A stretch of 64,000 bases of DNA. It comes from Streptomyces sp. H27-C3. Lineage in GTDB: Bacteria; Actinomycetota; Actinomycetes; Streptomycetales; Streptomycetaceae. The stretch lies in assembly GCF_030063415.1 (NCBI RefSeq), contig NZ_JASITA010000026.1:51792-115791 (forward strand), read 5' to 3'. The notes beneath the pieces were generated by a model. The model was not told the DNA's origin. It saw nothing but the letters and a program-made list of their open reading frames with translations, and ran no database searches. The position numbers were made by a program, and so were the translations under genes. This document shows positions 33,315-42,099 of this stretch, one piece after another (positions within the stretch are counted from its first letter, which is position 1; each line of letters starts with the position of its first letter).

Positions 33315-34733
33315 CTACAGGCCGACTTCCTTCATCAGCATGCCGACCTCGGTATTGGTGAGGCGGCGCAGCCAGCCGGACTTCTGGTCACCGAGCGGGA
33401 TCGGCCCGAAGGACGTCCGCACGAGCTTCTCGACCGGGAAACCGGCCTCGGAGAGCATGCGGCGCACGATGTGCTTGCGGCCCTCGTGGAGGGTCACCTC
33501 GACCAGGTAGTTCTTGCCGACGTTCTCGACGACGCGGAAGTGGTCGGCGCGGGCGTACCCGTCCTCCAGCTCGATGCCGTCCTTGAGGCGCTTGCCCAGG
33601 TCGCGCGGGAGCGGTCCCTGGATGGCGGCGAGGTAGGTCTTCTTCACGCCGTACTTCGGGTGGGTCAGCCGGTGGGACAGCTCGCCGTGGTTGGTGAGCA
33701 GGATGATGCCCTCGGTCTCGGTGTCCAGCCGGCCCACGTGGAAGAGACGCGTCTCACGGTTGTTCACGTAGTCGCCGAGGTTCTGGCGGCCGTCCGGGTC
33801 GCCCATCGTCGCGACGACACCGGCGGGCTTGTTCAGCGCGAAGAAGAGGTGTGACTGGGTGGAGACCGTCAGGCCGTCGACCTTGACCTCGTCCTTGTGC
33901 ACGTCGACGCGCTTGCCCTGCTCGGTGACGACCTCGCCGTTCACCTCGACACGGCGGCGCTCGATCAGCTCCTCGCAGGCTCGGCGCGATCCCATGCCGG
34001 CGCGGGCGAGGACCTTCTGCAGACGCTCGCCCTCCTGCTCGGCTCCGGGGTGCGTCCTGGGGGTCTGGACCAGCGGCTTGTCGTGCCGCTCGCGGTTGCG
34101 CTCCTCGATCTTGGCGTCGAGCTCGCGCGGGCGGGCCGGGGTGGTGCGGGAACCGCGGATGGGGCCGCCGCCGATCCGGTTGCCGCTCTGCGGGGTCTTG
34201 GGACCGCCCTTGGCACCGCCGCGCGCGGACGCGCCGCGACCGCTGCCGGCCTGGGGTCCACTGCGGCTGCCGCCGGACTGAGGGCCACCACGGGCACGCT
34301 CACCACCGGACTGCGGGCCGCCACGGCCTCGCTCGCCACCGGACGAGGGACCACCGCGGCCACGCTCGCCGCCGGAGGGAGCGCCACCGCGGCCTCGCTC
34401 GCCACCGGACGAGGCGCCACCACGGCCACCGCCGGAAGGAGCGCCACCACGGCCACCGGACTGCGGGCCGCCACGGCCCCTGTTGCCGTCGGACGGGGCG
34501 CCGCCACGGCCGCCGCCACCGCTGCGCGGGGCCGCGCCGCGGCCACCACCACCGGTGCTGCCACCGCCCCTGCGGCTGTCACCGTCGGAGGAACCGGCAC
34601 CGCCGACGTCGTAACGGCGCTCCTCGGGGCGGGGGCGGTCGATACGGCCCTGGTTGTCGTCGCGACCGCCGCCCGCACCCCTCTTGCTCCGGTCGTTGCC
34701 GCTGCTTCCGCTGTTCCTGCCGCTGCTTCGCAT
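33315..34733 (-). CDS. rluB: 23S rRNA pseudouridine synthase (RluB/RsuA family) with Gly/Arg-rich extension
   Basis: This 472-aa protein has a C-terminal 250-residue catalytic unit: S4 domain RLQKVLARAGMGSRRACEELIERRRVEVNG, then GRLDTETEGIILLTNHGEL with the catalytic Asp, and KTYLAAIQGPLP and EGRKHIVRRMLSEAGFPVEKLVR. The first about 200 residues are low complexity, built of variants of GGERGRGGAPSG and ending in a basic stretch. RGG-like repeats may bind RNA. ATG 34733 overlaps the scpB stop by one base (TGATG). Placement after scpA-scpB is conserved in many Gram-positives. Confidence 0.93.
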   Translation of the reverse strand: MRSSGRNSGSSGNDRSKRGAGGGRDDNQGRIDRPRPEERRYDVGGAGSSDGDSRRGGGSTGGGGRGAAPRSGGGGRGGAPSDGNRGRGGPQSGGRGGAPSGGGRGGASSGGERGRGGAPSGGERGRGGPSSGGERGRGGPQSGGERARGGPQSGGSRSGPQAGSGRGASARGGAKGGPKTPQSGNRIGGGPIRGSRTTPARPRELDAKIEERNRERHDKPLVQTPRTHPGAEQEGERLQKVLARAGMGSRRACEELIERRRVEVNGEVVTEQGKRVDVHKDEVKVDGLTVSTQSHLFFALNKPAGVVATMGDPDGRQNLGDYVNNRETRLFHVGRLDTETEGIILLTNHGELSHRLTHPKYGVKKTYLAAIQGPLPRDLGKRLKDGIELEDGYARADHFRVVENVGKNYLVEVTLHEGRKHIVRRMLSEAGFPVEKLVRTSFGPIPLGDQKSGWLRRLTNTEVGMLMKEVGL

Positions 34734-35359
34734 CAAAAATCCGTCTTGTCGTCTGCGTCGGTGTCCGGGGCGTCCGGATCGAACGACGGCACACCCTCTT
34801 GTGTCTCGGCCTCGATCGCATCCGCCTCGGGGAGGAAGGGCGCGAGCTCCGGGAGCTCGTCCAGGCCACGCAGGCCCATCCGCTCCAGAAAGTAGTTCGT
34901 CGTCCTGTACAGGATCGCACCTGTTTCGGGTTCCGCGCCCGCGTCCTCGATCAGACCCCGCTGGAGGAGGGTCCTCATCACGCCGTCGCAGTTCACACCG
35001 CGTACGGCGGAGACCCTTGATCGGCCGACCGGACCGCGGTACGCGACGACCGCGAGGGTCTCCAGGGCGGCCTGGGTGAGCCGGGCCTGCTGTCCGTCCA
35101 GTACGAAGGCCTCGACCGCCGCCGCGTACTGCGGCCGGGTGTAGAACCGCCACCCACCGGCCACCAGCCGCAGCTCGAAGCCGCGTGCCTGCACGGCGTA
35201 CTCGTCGGCCAGCTCGCGCAGGGCGTCGGCGACGGCTCGGCGGGGCCGCTCCAGCACCTTGGCCAGGTGTTCCTCGGTCGCGGGCTCGTCGACCACCATG
35301 AGGACCGCCTCCAGGGCGGGTCCGAGGTCGAGATCCGCGACGGTACCGGGCTCGCTCAC
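34733..35359 (-). CDS. scpB: segregation and condensation protein B
   Basis: This 208-aa kite subunit of the SMC-ScpAB condensin has two winged-helix domains: LGPALEAVLMVVDEPATEEHLAKVLE at the N-terminus, and QARLTQAALETLAVVAYRGPVGRSRVSAVRGVNCDGVMRTLLQRGLIEDAG, the conserved core, at about 85-140. It ends in an acidic tail. GTG 35359 overlaps the scpA stop by GTGA, so the subunits are translationally coupled. Confidence 0.95.
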   Translation of the reverse strand: MSEPGTVADLDLGPALEAVLMVVDEPATEEHLAKVLERPRRAVADALRELADEYAVQARGFELRLVAGGWRFYTRPQYAAAVEAFVLDGQQARLTQAALETLAVVAYRGPVGRSRVSAVRGVNCDGVMRTLLQRGLIEDAGAEPETGAILYRTTNYFLERMGLRGLDELPELAPFLPEADAIEAETQEGVPSFDPDAPDTDADDKTDF

Positions 35360-36519
35360 GCCTTCTCCTCCACCAGTTGGTCGAACTCGTCCGTCACCAC
35401 GGGCTGCGCCGTCTCGCCGCCCGTCCATCGCACCATGAGCTCCCCCAGCGCCTCCTCCTGGTCCAGGGCGACGACCTTCTCCCGGTAGAGCTCCAGGAGA
35501 GCCAGGAAGCGGGCGACGATCGTCAGGGTGTCGGAGGCGTCCGCGGTGAGCGTCGCGAAGCTCGCTCCGCCGGCCTCCCGCAGCCGCGCCACGACCACGT
35601 CCGCCTGTTCCCGCACGGACACCAGCGGGGCGTGGATGTGGTCGATGTACACCTGCGGCTCGGCCCTGGGCTGCATCGCCTTCACGGCGAGCCTGGCGAA
35701 GCCGTCGGCGCCGACGCTGATGACGACGTCGGGCAGCAGCGCGGCGTGGTGCGGCTCCAGGCCGACCGTCCGCGGGTAGCGGCGGCCCTCGGCCGCCAGG
35801 CGCTCGCTGAAGATGTCCGCGATCTGCTTGTACGCGCGGTACTGGAGCAGCCGCGCGAACAGCAGGTCCCGCGCTTCGAGGAGCGCGAGGTCCCCCTCGT
35901 CCTCCACCTCGGCGGTGGGCAGCAGCCGCGCGGCCTTCAGATCGAGCAGGGTGGCGGCGACGACGAGGAACTCGGTGGCCTGGTCGAGGTCCCAGTCCGG
36001 GCCCATGGCACGGATGTGCACCATGAATTCGTCGGTGACCTTCGACAGCGCGACCTCGGTGACGTCGAGTTTGTGCTTGGAGATGAGCTGGAGCAGCAGA
36101 TCGAAGGGGCCCTCGAAGTTCACCAGCCGAACGGTGAACCGCCCGTCGCCGGGCCCGGTGGGTACGGGCGGATCGGCGGTCGCCACAGGCTCGCTGGATG
36201 CGGTCAGACCGGCGGACACTGGCGGATCGGCGGTCGCCACAGGCTCGCTGGGTACGGCGACCGGCTCAGCGGGCGCGACCGGATCGACAGGTGTGGCGAC
36301 CGGACCGGCCGGTGCCGTCGGACCGGCGGGCACTGGCTGCTCAGCGGGCGCCGCCGCGGGCTCCGGCTCCGCCGGACCGTCGGGCTCGGAAAGATCCGCC
36401 CCCGGGGTCACGCCGTCGCGCGGCGCCCCCGGTGGACGGAGTGGACGGACCACACCCGGGCCGCCCCCCAGACGGCGGCGGGGGACGCCGACGGGCTCGG
36501 CGGGGTCAGTAGGCGGCAT
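35356..36519 (-). CDS. scpA: segregation and condensation protein A
   Basis: This 387-aa kleisin subunit has its core from about residue 128: FTVRLVNFEGPFDLLLQLISKHKLDVTEVALSKVTDEF, then DQATEFLVVAATLLDLKAARLLP. The C-terminal winged helix is LTIVARFLALLELYREKVVALDQEEALGELMVRW. The first 125 residues are Pro/Ala/Val-rich and contain a 54-bp DNA repeat (copies near 36170 and 36224) encoding EPVATADPPV, an unstructured extension. The start could lie further in, but ATG 36519 opens the frame. Confidence 0.93.
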   Translation of the reverse strand: MPPTDPAEPVGVPRRRLGGGPGVVRPLRPPGAPRDGVTPGADLSEPDGPAEPEPAAAPAEQPVPAGPTAPAGPVATPVDPVAPAEPVAVPSEPVATADPPVSAGLTASSEPVATADPPVPTGPGDGRFTVRLVNFEGPFDLLLQLISKHKLDVTEVALSKVTDEFMVHIRAMGPDWDLDQATEFLVVAATLLDLKAARLLPTAEVEDEGDLALLEARDLLFARLLQYRAYKQIADIFSERLAAEGRRYPRTVGLEPHHAALLPDVVISVGADGFARLAVKAMQPRAEPQVYIDHIHAPLVSVREQADVVVARLREAGGASFATLTADASDTLTIVARFLALLELYREKVVALDQEEALGELMVRWTGGETAQPVVTDEFDQLVEEKA

Positions 36520-36581
36520 CGCGGTCCAGAGTGCGGGAAAAAAGACGGGCAGGGGTAGCGCGCAGGCTACCGCCGGGCCGG

Positions 36582-37172
36582 TCAGCGCCCGCGCAGGCGC
36601 CGTACGAGGATGCTCGCGTCGCCGCGCGACTCCAGGTCCGCGAGGACCACCGCGACCGCCTCACGGACAATCCGCCCGCGGTCCACGGCAAGGCCGTGCT
36701 CGCCGCGCAGCACCAGCCGCGCGTGCTCGAGGTCCATCAGTTCCTCGGCCGAGACATAGACCGTGATCTTCTCGTCGTGGCGCTCGCGCCCGCTCGGCCG
36801 CCGGTTCGCCCCACGCCCGCCCCGTCGCCGCGGCTGGCCGCCGGACGGCTGCCCGGCCGGACGCTGCTGCGCCTGCTGCTGGCTCTCCTGCTGACGCCGG
36901 GCCTGCGCGGCGGCCTGATCGCCGTCCGCGGCCCGGCTGCGATGCCCTGCCGACTCCGCGTCGGCCGCGCCGTGCTCCAAGCCGTCCCCGGCCCTGGCGG
37001 GCGAGGACGACGGCGCGTCGGACTGCTCGGCCGCGGAGTCGCTGTCCCGTGCGGGCGCCGGCACCCGCGGCTCAGCGTTGGACGGCCGCCTCGGGGACGA
37101 ACCCTGCAGCGCCATGCCCCCGGTCGTGCGGAACAGTTCGTCGGCGCCCGGCAGACTCACTCGGCGTGACAC
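36582..37172 (-). CDS. conserved protein with ribbon-helix-helix-like C-terminus, ParA partner candidate
   Basis: This 196-aa protein has residues 1-125 Ser/Ala/Gln-rich and disordered, with a basic QPRRRGGRGANRRPSGRERHDEK stretch. The C-terminal about 65 residues (KITVYVSAEELMDLEHARLVLRGEHGLAVDRGRIVREAVAVVLADLE) have the strand-helix-helix pattern of RHH DNA-binding proteins. Its first 16 bases overlap the ParA-like gene. A small DNA-binding protein after a ParA ATPase is the expected layout of a partition pair, here beside scpAB. Confidence 0.72.
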   Translation of the reverse strand: MSRRVSLPGADELFRTTGGMALQGSSPRRPSNAEPRVPAPARDSDSAAEQSDAPSSSPARAGDGLEHGAADAESAGHRSRAADGDQAAAQARRQQESQQQAQQRPAGQPSGGQPRRRGGRGANRRPSGRERHDEKITVYVSAEELMDLEHARLVLRGEHGLAVDRGRIVREAVAVVLADLESRGDASILVRRLRGR

Positions 37173-38320
37173 CGGGCGAGCACCTCCCTGGCGAGCTGAC
37201 GATAAGCGGCCGCACCGACCGAGTTGGAGGCGTACGTGGTGATCGGCTCACCGGCGACCGTGGTCTCCGGGAAGCGGACGGTCCGTCCGATCACCGTGTG
37301 GTACACGTAATCGTCGAAGGCCTCGACCACTCGGGCGAGCACCTCACGGCTGTGGACCGTACGGGAGTCGTACATCGTGGCGAGGATGCCGTCGAGCTCC
37401 AGCTCGGGGTTGAGCCGCTCCTGGACCTTCTCGATCGTCTCCGTGAGCAGCGCCACACCGCGCAGTGCGAAGAACTCGCACTCCAGCGGCACGATCACCC
37501 GGTGGGCGGCCGTCAGCGCGTTGACGGTGAGCAGACCGAGCGAGGGCTGACAGTCGATCACGATGTAGTCGTAGTCCGCCATCAGCGGCTTGAGCGCCCG
37601 CTGGAGCGTGGACTCGCGAGCCACCTCGCTGACCAGCTGAACCTCGGCGGCCGAGAGGTCGATATTGCTCGGCAGCAGGTCCATGTTGGGCACCGCGGTC
37701 TTCAGGAGCACGTCGTCGGCCGACATTCCCCGCTCCATGAGCAGGTTGTAGACCGTGAGGTCGAGCTCCATCGGGTTCACGCCGAGACCGACCGACAGGG
37801 CTCCCTGCGGGTCGAAGTCGACGAGCAGCACCCGCCGTCCGTACTCCGCGAGAGCCGCACCCAGGTTGATGGTCGACGTCGTTTTGCCGACGCCGCCCTT
37901 CTGGTTGCACATGGCGATGATCTGCGCGGGACCGTGAGAGGTCAGCGGACCGGGGATCGGGAAGTACGGCAGCGGCCGTCCGGTCGGGCCGATGCGCTCG
38001 CGGCGCTGGCGTGCAGCGTCGGGGGCGAGGGTGGCCGCGTACTCGGGGTCGGGTTCGTATTCGGCATCGGGATCGTAGAAGTGCCCTTCGGGCACCTCGT
38101 CGAAATCGGCGAAGCGTGTGGTGGACTTGTCGCCACTCTGGTCGCCGGCCATGGCGTTCACGTGTAGGCCGTCCATGCTCTGGTGGGCTGTCGTCATGTG
38201 CTGATGGGTGGCGAAGGTGCGGACAGCGACGGAGCCGACAGCCTCGAGCCCCGATGGGCTCTGGCCCCGTGCAGGCATTCCTGGCTGACCACCCCCGGGA
38301 GTAAATGTCGACTCATTCAC
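37157..38320 (-). CDS. ParA-family ATPase of the scpAB locus
   Basis: This 387-aa deviant-Walker ATPase has KGGVGKTT at about residue 138 (CNQKGGVGKTTSTINLG), the A' motif LLVDFDPQGALSVGLG and Walker B DYIVIDCQPSLGLLTVNAL. A long N-terminal extension (about 120 residues) is unusual relative to Soj-type ParA. Start GTG 38320 has AAGGAGGT at 38331-38338. It is likely a second ParA-like protein rather than the oriC-linked ParA, as no ParB gene follows. It is first in an apparent operon through to rluB. Confidence 0.93.
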   Translation of the reverse strand: MNESTFTPGGGQPGMPARGQSPSGLEAVGSVAVRTFATHQHMTTAHQSMDGLHVNAMAGDQSGDKSTTRFADFDEVPEGHFYDPDAEYEPDPEYAATLAPDAARQRRERIGPTGRPLPYFPIPGPLTSHGPAQIIAMCNQKGGVGKTTSTINLGAALAEYGRRVLLVDFDPQGALSVGLGVNPMELDLTVYNLLMERGMSADDVLLKTAVPNMDLLPSNIDLSAAEVQLVSEVARESTLQRALKPLMADYDYIVIDCQPSLGLLTVNALTAAHRVIVPLECEFFALRGVALLTETIEKVQERLNPELELDGILATMYDSRTVHSREVLARVVEAFDDYVYHTVIGRTVRFPETTVAGEPITTYASNSVGAAAYRQLAREVLARCHAE

Positions 38321-38590
38321 AAGTCGTCTTACCTCCTTGGACGTGACCAGGAAACTTATCGATAGGTCAGCGTGGCACCATGCCGACGGTTGGCGACTCT
38401 ATGGCGTGTCACCGGTCCGCAGCAACACAATCCGCCGGACCCGGCCCGTTGTGTCGGCAACCGAACACCCCTCTGTCAAGGGTGCGGGGACGCGAAACGG
38501 GGGCTCGACCTGCGCGTTTCGCGGGTGCACGAAACGGGTCAAGCGGTACGTTCGCGGCTAGTTGAGCGTGTCCACAGAAGTCGTCGGATA
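38321..38590. other. upstream region of the ParA-like gene
   Basis: This region of about 270 bp is non-coding. It contains the likely promoter of the minus-strand parA-scp operon and an inverted repeat with GAAACG half-sites (38492-38538). Short open frames on the plus strand are not supported. Confidence 0.5.
38492..38538. promoter_or_regulatory. inverted and direct GAAACG repeats upstream of parA-like gene
   Basis: GCGAAACG (38492-38499) is mirrored by CGTTTCGC (38515-38522), with a further GAAACGGG at 38531-38538. Spacing of about 23 bp between half-site starts is compatible with a dimeric regulator on one DNA face. The regulator is unknown. Confidence 0.35.
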
Positions 38591-38632
38591 CGCATCCGGC
38601 CGGCCCTTGCACGGCAAGGTCCGGCCGGATGC
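38591..38632 (-). terminator. terminator of ald
   Basis: CGCATCCGGCCGG...CCTTGC pairs with GCAAGG...CCGGCCGGATGCG in a long stem (38591-38632). It lies 28 bp beyond the alanine dehydrogenase stop on the minus strand. Confidence 0.75.
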
Positions 38633-38659
38633 GCGAGGTTGACGAACCGGGTTGACCGG

Positions 38660-39775
38660 TCAGCCGAGGAGCGTGCTCAGTTCGGTGTGCGGCAGGCCGT
38701 GGGCCTCGGCCACCTCACGGTAAACGACCTGGCCGTCATGGGTGTTGAGGCCCTTGGCGAGCGCCGGGTCGCGGCGCAGCGCCTCGACCCAGCCGCGGTT
38801 CGCGAGCTCCACGATGTACGGCAGCGTGGCGTTGGTCAGCGCGTACGTCGAAGTATTGGGAACTGCACCCGGCATGTTCGCCACGCAGTAGAAGACCGAG
38901 TTGTGGACCATGAAGGTCGGCTCGGCGTGCGTGGTCGGGTGCGAGTCCTCGAAGCAACCGCCCTGATCAATCGCAATGTCGACAAGGACACTTCCGGGCT
39001 TCATCTTGGCGACAAGCTCGTTCGTGACGAGCTTCGGGGCCTTCGCGCCGGGGATGAGGACGGCGCCGATGACGAGGTCCGCCTCGACGACGGCCTTCTC
39101 CAGTTCGAACGCGTTCGAGACGATCGTCTGCACCTTGGTGCCGAAGATCTTGTCGGCCTCGCGCAGCTTGTTGACGTCACGGTCGAGCAGGGTCACGTGG
39201 AAGCCCATGCCGACGGCGATCTGGGTGGCGCTCCAGCCGGAGACACCGCCGCCGATGACGACGGCCTTGCCCGCGGCCGTGCCCGGGACACCGCCGGGCA
39301 GCACGCCACGGCCGCCGACCGAGCGCATCAGGTGGTACGCGCCGACCTGCGGGGCCAGCCGGCCCGCGACCTCGGACATCGGGGCGAGCAGCGGCAGCGC
39401 GCGGTTCGCGGTCTCGACCGTCTCGTACGCGATGGCCGTGGTGCCGGACTCCAGAAGGGCGTCCGTGACGGCGCGGCCCGCGGCAAGGTGCAGGTAGGTG
39501 AAGAGCGTCTGGTCCTTGCGGAGGCGGTGGTACTCCTCGGCGATGGGCTCCTTGACCTTCAGGAGCAGCTCGGCGGTGGCCCAGACCTCGTCGGCGGTGG
39601 ACAGGATCCTCGCACCGGCGGCGACGTACTCGGCGTCCGTGATCGAGGAGCCGGCACCGGCGTTCTGCTCAATGACCACCTGGTGGCCGTGGCGCACGAG
39701 CTCGTGCACTCCGGCGGGGGTGATGGCCACCCGGAACTCGTTGTTCTTGACCTCGCGGGGGATGCCGACCAGCAC
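38660..39775 (-). CDS. ald: alanine dehydrogenase
   Basis: This 371-aa NAD-dependent enzyme interconverts L-alanine and pyruvate plus ammonia. N-terminal VGIPREVKNNEFRVAITPAGV carries the substrate Arg. YLHLAAG contains the His of the active site, and VVIGGGVSGWSATQIAVGMGFHVTLLDRDV is the NAD-binding fold. The length equals the family norm. Start GTG 39775 is preceded by AAGGACC. It is a monocistronic unit with its own terminator. Confidence 0.96.
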   Translation of the reverse strand: MLVGIPREVKNNEFRVAITPAGVHELVRHGHQVVIEQNAGAGSSITDAEYVAAGARILSTADEVWATAELLLKVKEPIAEEYHRLRKDQTLFTYLHLAAGRAVTDALLESGTTAIAYETVETANRALPLLAPMSEVAGRLAPQVGAYHLMRSVGGRGVLPGGVPGTAAGKAVVIGGGVSGWSATQIAVGMGFHVTLLDRDVNKLREADKIFGTKVQTIVSNAFELEKAVVEADLVIGAVLIPGAKAPKLVTNELVAKMKPGSVLVDIAIDQGGCFEDSHPTTHAEPTFMVHNSVFYCVANMPGAVPNTSTYALTNATLPYIVELANRGWVEALRRDPALAKGLNTHDGQVVYREVAEAHGLPHTELSTLLG

Positions 39776-39921
39776 GATGGATCACGGTCCTTGGCTCAGG
39801 GGATTTATTCGGTCAATGCCATACATACCCAGATACGTAGGGCACGTCCGGGGTACACCGCGGTAGGACGCGGCGGAGCCAGTCTAATGAAGGATTTCTG
39901 GCTGTCTAGCCTTACAAAGCA

Positions 39922-41958
39922 TCAATCTCTCGCCGAACTGCTACGGATTTCGCAGGTAGAACCCTCTTCTTCGAGCAAGGTTTCCGCAGCGCTCCTGTGC
40001 AGCCGGGCGGCTGCCGGGTCGCCGAGCCGGTCGAGCGTGTCGGCCAGTCGCAGCTGCAGCGCGGCCCGAAGCCGCACCTCACCGGCCTGCCGCGCCCACT
40101 CCACGGCCTCCTGACAGGTACGCATCGACTCCTCGGGACGCCCCGCGTACTCCTGCACCCGGGCCACCTCGCTCAACGCCCTTGCGTAGCCCGCGAGATC
40201 GCCCAGGCGGCGGTGCCCGGACGCGGCGGCCCGCCAGTCGCGCAGCGCGTCGCCGTACCGCCCCGCATAGGTGTGCACGGTGCCCAGTCGCCCGTACAAC
40301 CGCGCCGCGTCCGCGTGCTCCCCGCGTGCCAGCCGCTGCGCGAGCGCCCTGCCGTACCAGTCCGCGCCCCGGGGCCAGTCCCCCAGATCCTGATGGGCGC
40401 CGCCTACGGATTCCATCGCGCGGGCCGTCGCGTACGGATCGGCGGCCGCCCGTCCCGCGTCCAGGGCGGCCCGGTAGCGCACCAGCGCGTCCTGCGTACG
40501 TCCGGTCTGCGCGTCCAGGTCGGCGAGGTTCAGCAGCGCGGCGGCCTGCTCCCGGTGCAGTGAGCACCGCTCGGCCACGGCGAGTACGAGCCGGTGCAGC
40601 CCGTACAGCTCGGGGGCCGCCGCCTCGGTGCCCCGGTGGGCCGCCAGCGCCCGCACCAGGGCGGCGACGAGCCGCCGGGCCAGGGTGTCGAGCTCGCCGT
40701 CCTCGACCGCGATCCGGGCCGAGGCGAGCAGCGCGTCCTGCCGGATCCGCAGCCACTCGGCGGCGGTGAAGGCGTTGGGGAAGCGCAACGCGCGCGGCAG
40801 CCCCGCCATCTTCTTGCGGGCCGCGGAGCCGTCGGGCTCGGTGGTCGCCCGGCAGGACTGGAGCTGACGCACGGTCCGCTCCAGCATCCTGGCCCGCGCC
40901 AGCTGGACCTCGGCGGGCCGGTCGCGGTCCTCCATCAGGGCGCGCAGCAGGGGCGCCAGACAGCCCGGCACCTCGTAGAGCACGCCGTCGCGCCTGAGCA
41001 GACCGAGCCCCGCGAAGTCGTCCAGCGTCGACTGGGCCGCCGAGACCGAGCAGCCGGCCAGGGCGGACGCGGTGTGCGCGTCGGCGAGACCGGCGGGCGC
41101 GAGGGCGAGCAGTCGCAGTATCCGCGCGGCCGTCTGCGGCAACGACTCGTACACGAACCGGAAGGAGCGGGCCAGTGGCCTGCTCCCGGTGGGCTGCGCC
41201 GAGTCGAAGGGCATGTCGTGCAGCTGCTTGGTCACATCGGCGACCGAGGACTTGGGCCGGGCCGTGAGCCAGCCGCCGACCAGCACCAGAGCGGCGGGTT
41301 GTCCCCCGCACTCCTCGGCGAGCGCGGCGGCGGCCGTCGGATCGACGGTGACCCGCACCGCGCCCGCGAAACGCGCCAGCAGCTCGACGGCGGCGCCGCT
41401 TTCCAGGCCGCCGATGCTGCACGGCCGGACGTCCGGGATCCCGGTCAGCGGGCCCTGCGAGGTGGCGATCACCAGGCAGTCGGAGTTGTCGGGCAGCAGC
41501 GGATCGACCTGCTCGGCGTCGACGGCGTCGTCCAGGAGCAGCAGGGCGCGCCGTACGGAGAGCGCGTCGCGGACCATCTCGGACAGCTCGTCCTCGCCGG
41601 CCCCGGGCGGCGCCGCGATCCCCAGGTCGTCGAGCAGGGCGCGGGCGGTCCGCTCGGTGGGGACGCGCTCGCCGCCCGGCGTGGTCAGCCGGGCGCGCAG
41701 GGCGCCGTCCGGATAGGTGTCCGCGAGGCTCGCGGCGAGCGATCCGGCGAGGGCGGTGCGCCCCGAACCGGGACGCCCGGCGATCAGCAGGACGCGGGCC
41801 CGGGGTGCCTTGCGGCCGGAGATCGTGTCGAGTCCGGCACGCTCGATGTCGGCGCGCAGGGCCTTCAGCTCGCGCTGTCTGCCGAAGAATTCACCCGTCG
41901 CCCACCCTGCCGCGGAACCTGCCGCCGTGCCGCTGGTGTCCACCGCCTGATCCGTCAC
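39922..41958 (-). CDS. STAND-type NTPase with tetratricopeptide repeats
   Basis: This 678-aa protein has an NB-ARC-like core at about residues 25-300: FFGRQRELKALRADIE, P-loop LLIAGRPGSGRTALAGSLA (Arg replaces the Walker A Lys), Walker B RRALLLLDDAVD, and ECGGQPAALVLVGGWL like the GLPLA motif. Next is a winged-helix-like region, then at least four TPR units (about 480-660: ALLNLADLDAQTGRTQDALVRYRAAL and similar). No DNA-binding or effector domain is present, unlike SARP regulators such as AfsR. GTG 41958 (VTDQAVDTSG) is favoured over ATG 41985. A signal-integrating scaffold role is likely. Confidence 0.82.
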   Translation of the reverse strand: MTDQAVDTSGTAAGSAAGWATGEFFGRQRELKALRADIERAGLDTISGRKAPRARVLLIAGRPGSGRTALAGSLAASLADTYPDGALRARLTTPGGERVPTERTARALLDDLGIAAPPGAGEDELSEMVRDALSVRRALLLLDDAVDAEQVDPLLPDNSDCLVIATSQGPLTGIPDVRPCSIGGLESGAAVELLARFAGAVRVTVDPTAAAALAEECGGQPAALVLVGGWLTARPKSSVADVTKQLHDMPFDSAQPTGSRPLARSFRFVYESLPQTAARILRLLALAPAGLADAHTASALAGCSVSAAQSTLDDFAGLGLLRRDGVLYEVPGCLAPLLRALMEDRDRPAEVQLARARMLERTVRQLQSCRATTEPDGSAARKKMAGLPRALRFPNAFTAAEWLRIRQDALLASARIAVEDGELDTLARRLVAALVRALAAHRGTEAAAPELYGLHRLVLAVAERCSLHREQAAALLNLADLDAQTGRTQDALVRYRAALDAGRAAADPYATARAMESVGGAHQDLGDWPRGADWYGRALAQRLARGEHADAARLYGRLGTVHTYAGRYGDALRDWRAAASGHRRLGDLAGYARALSEVARVQEYAGRPEESMRTCQEAVEWARQAGEVRLRAALQLRLADTLDRLGDPAAARLHRSAAETLLEEEGSTCEIRSSSARD

Positions 41959-42099
41959 GGGCCACGCTCCCGTCCGCCTGCGCACAAGCCCGCCGCGACT
42001 GCGGCCGGGAACTCCGAGCGTAGTTCACGCATCGTGACGAACCGGGTTGAGCGCGGCGGGGGCATCCCCCAATCGGATCAGCGTTTTTTCACAAGGCCA

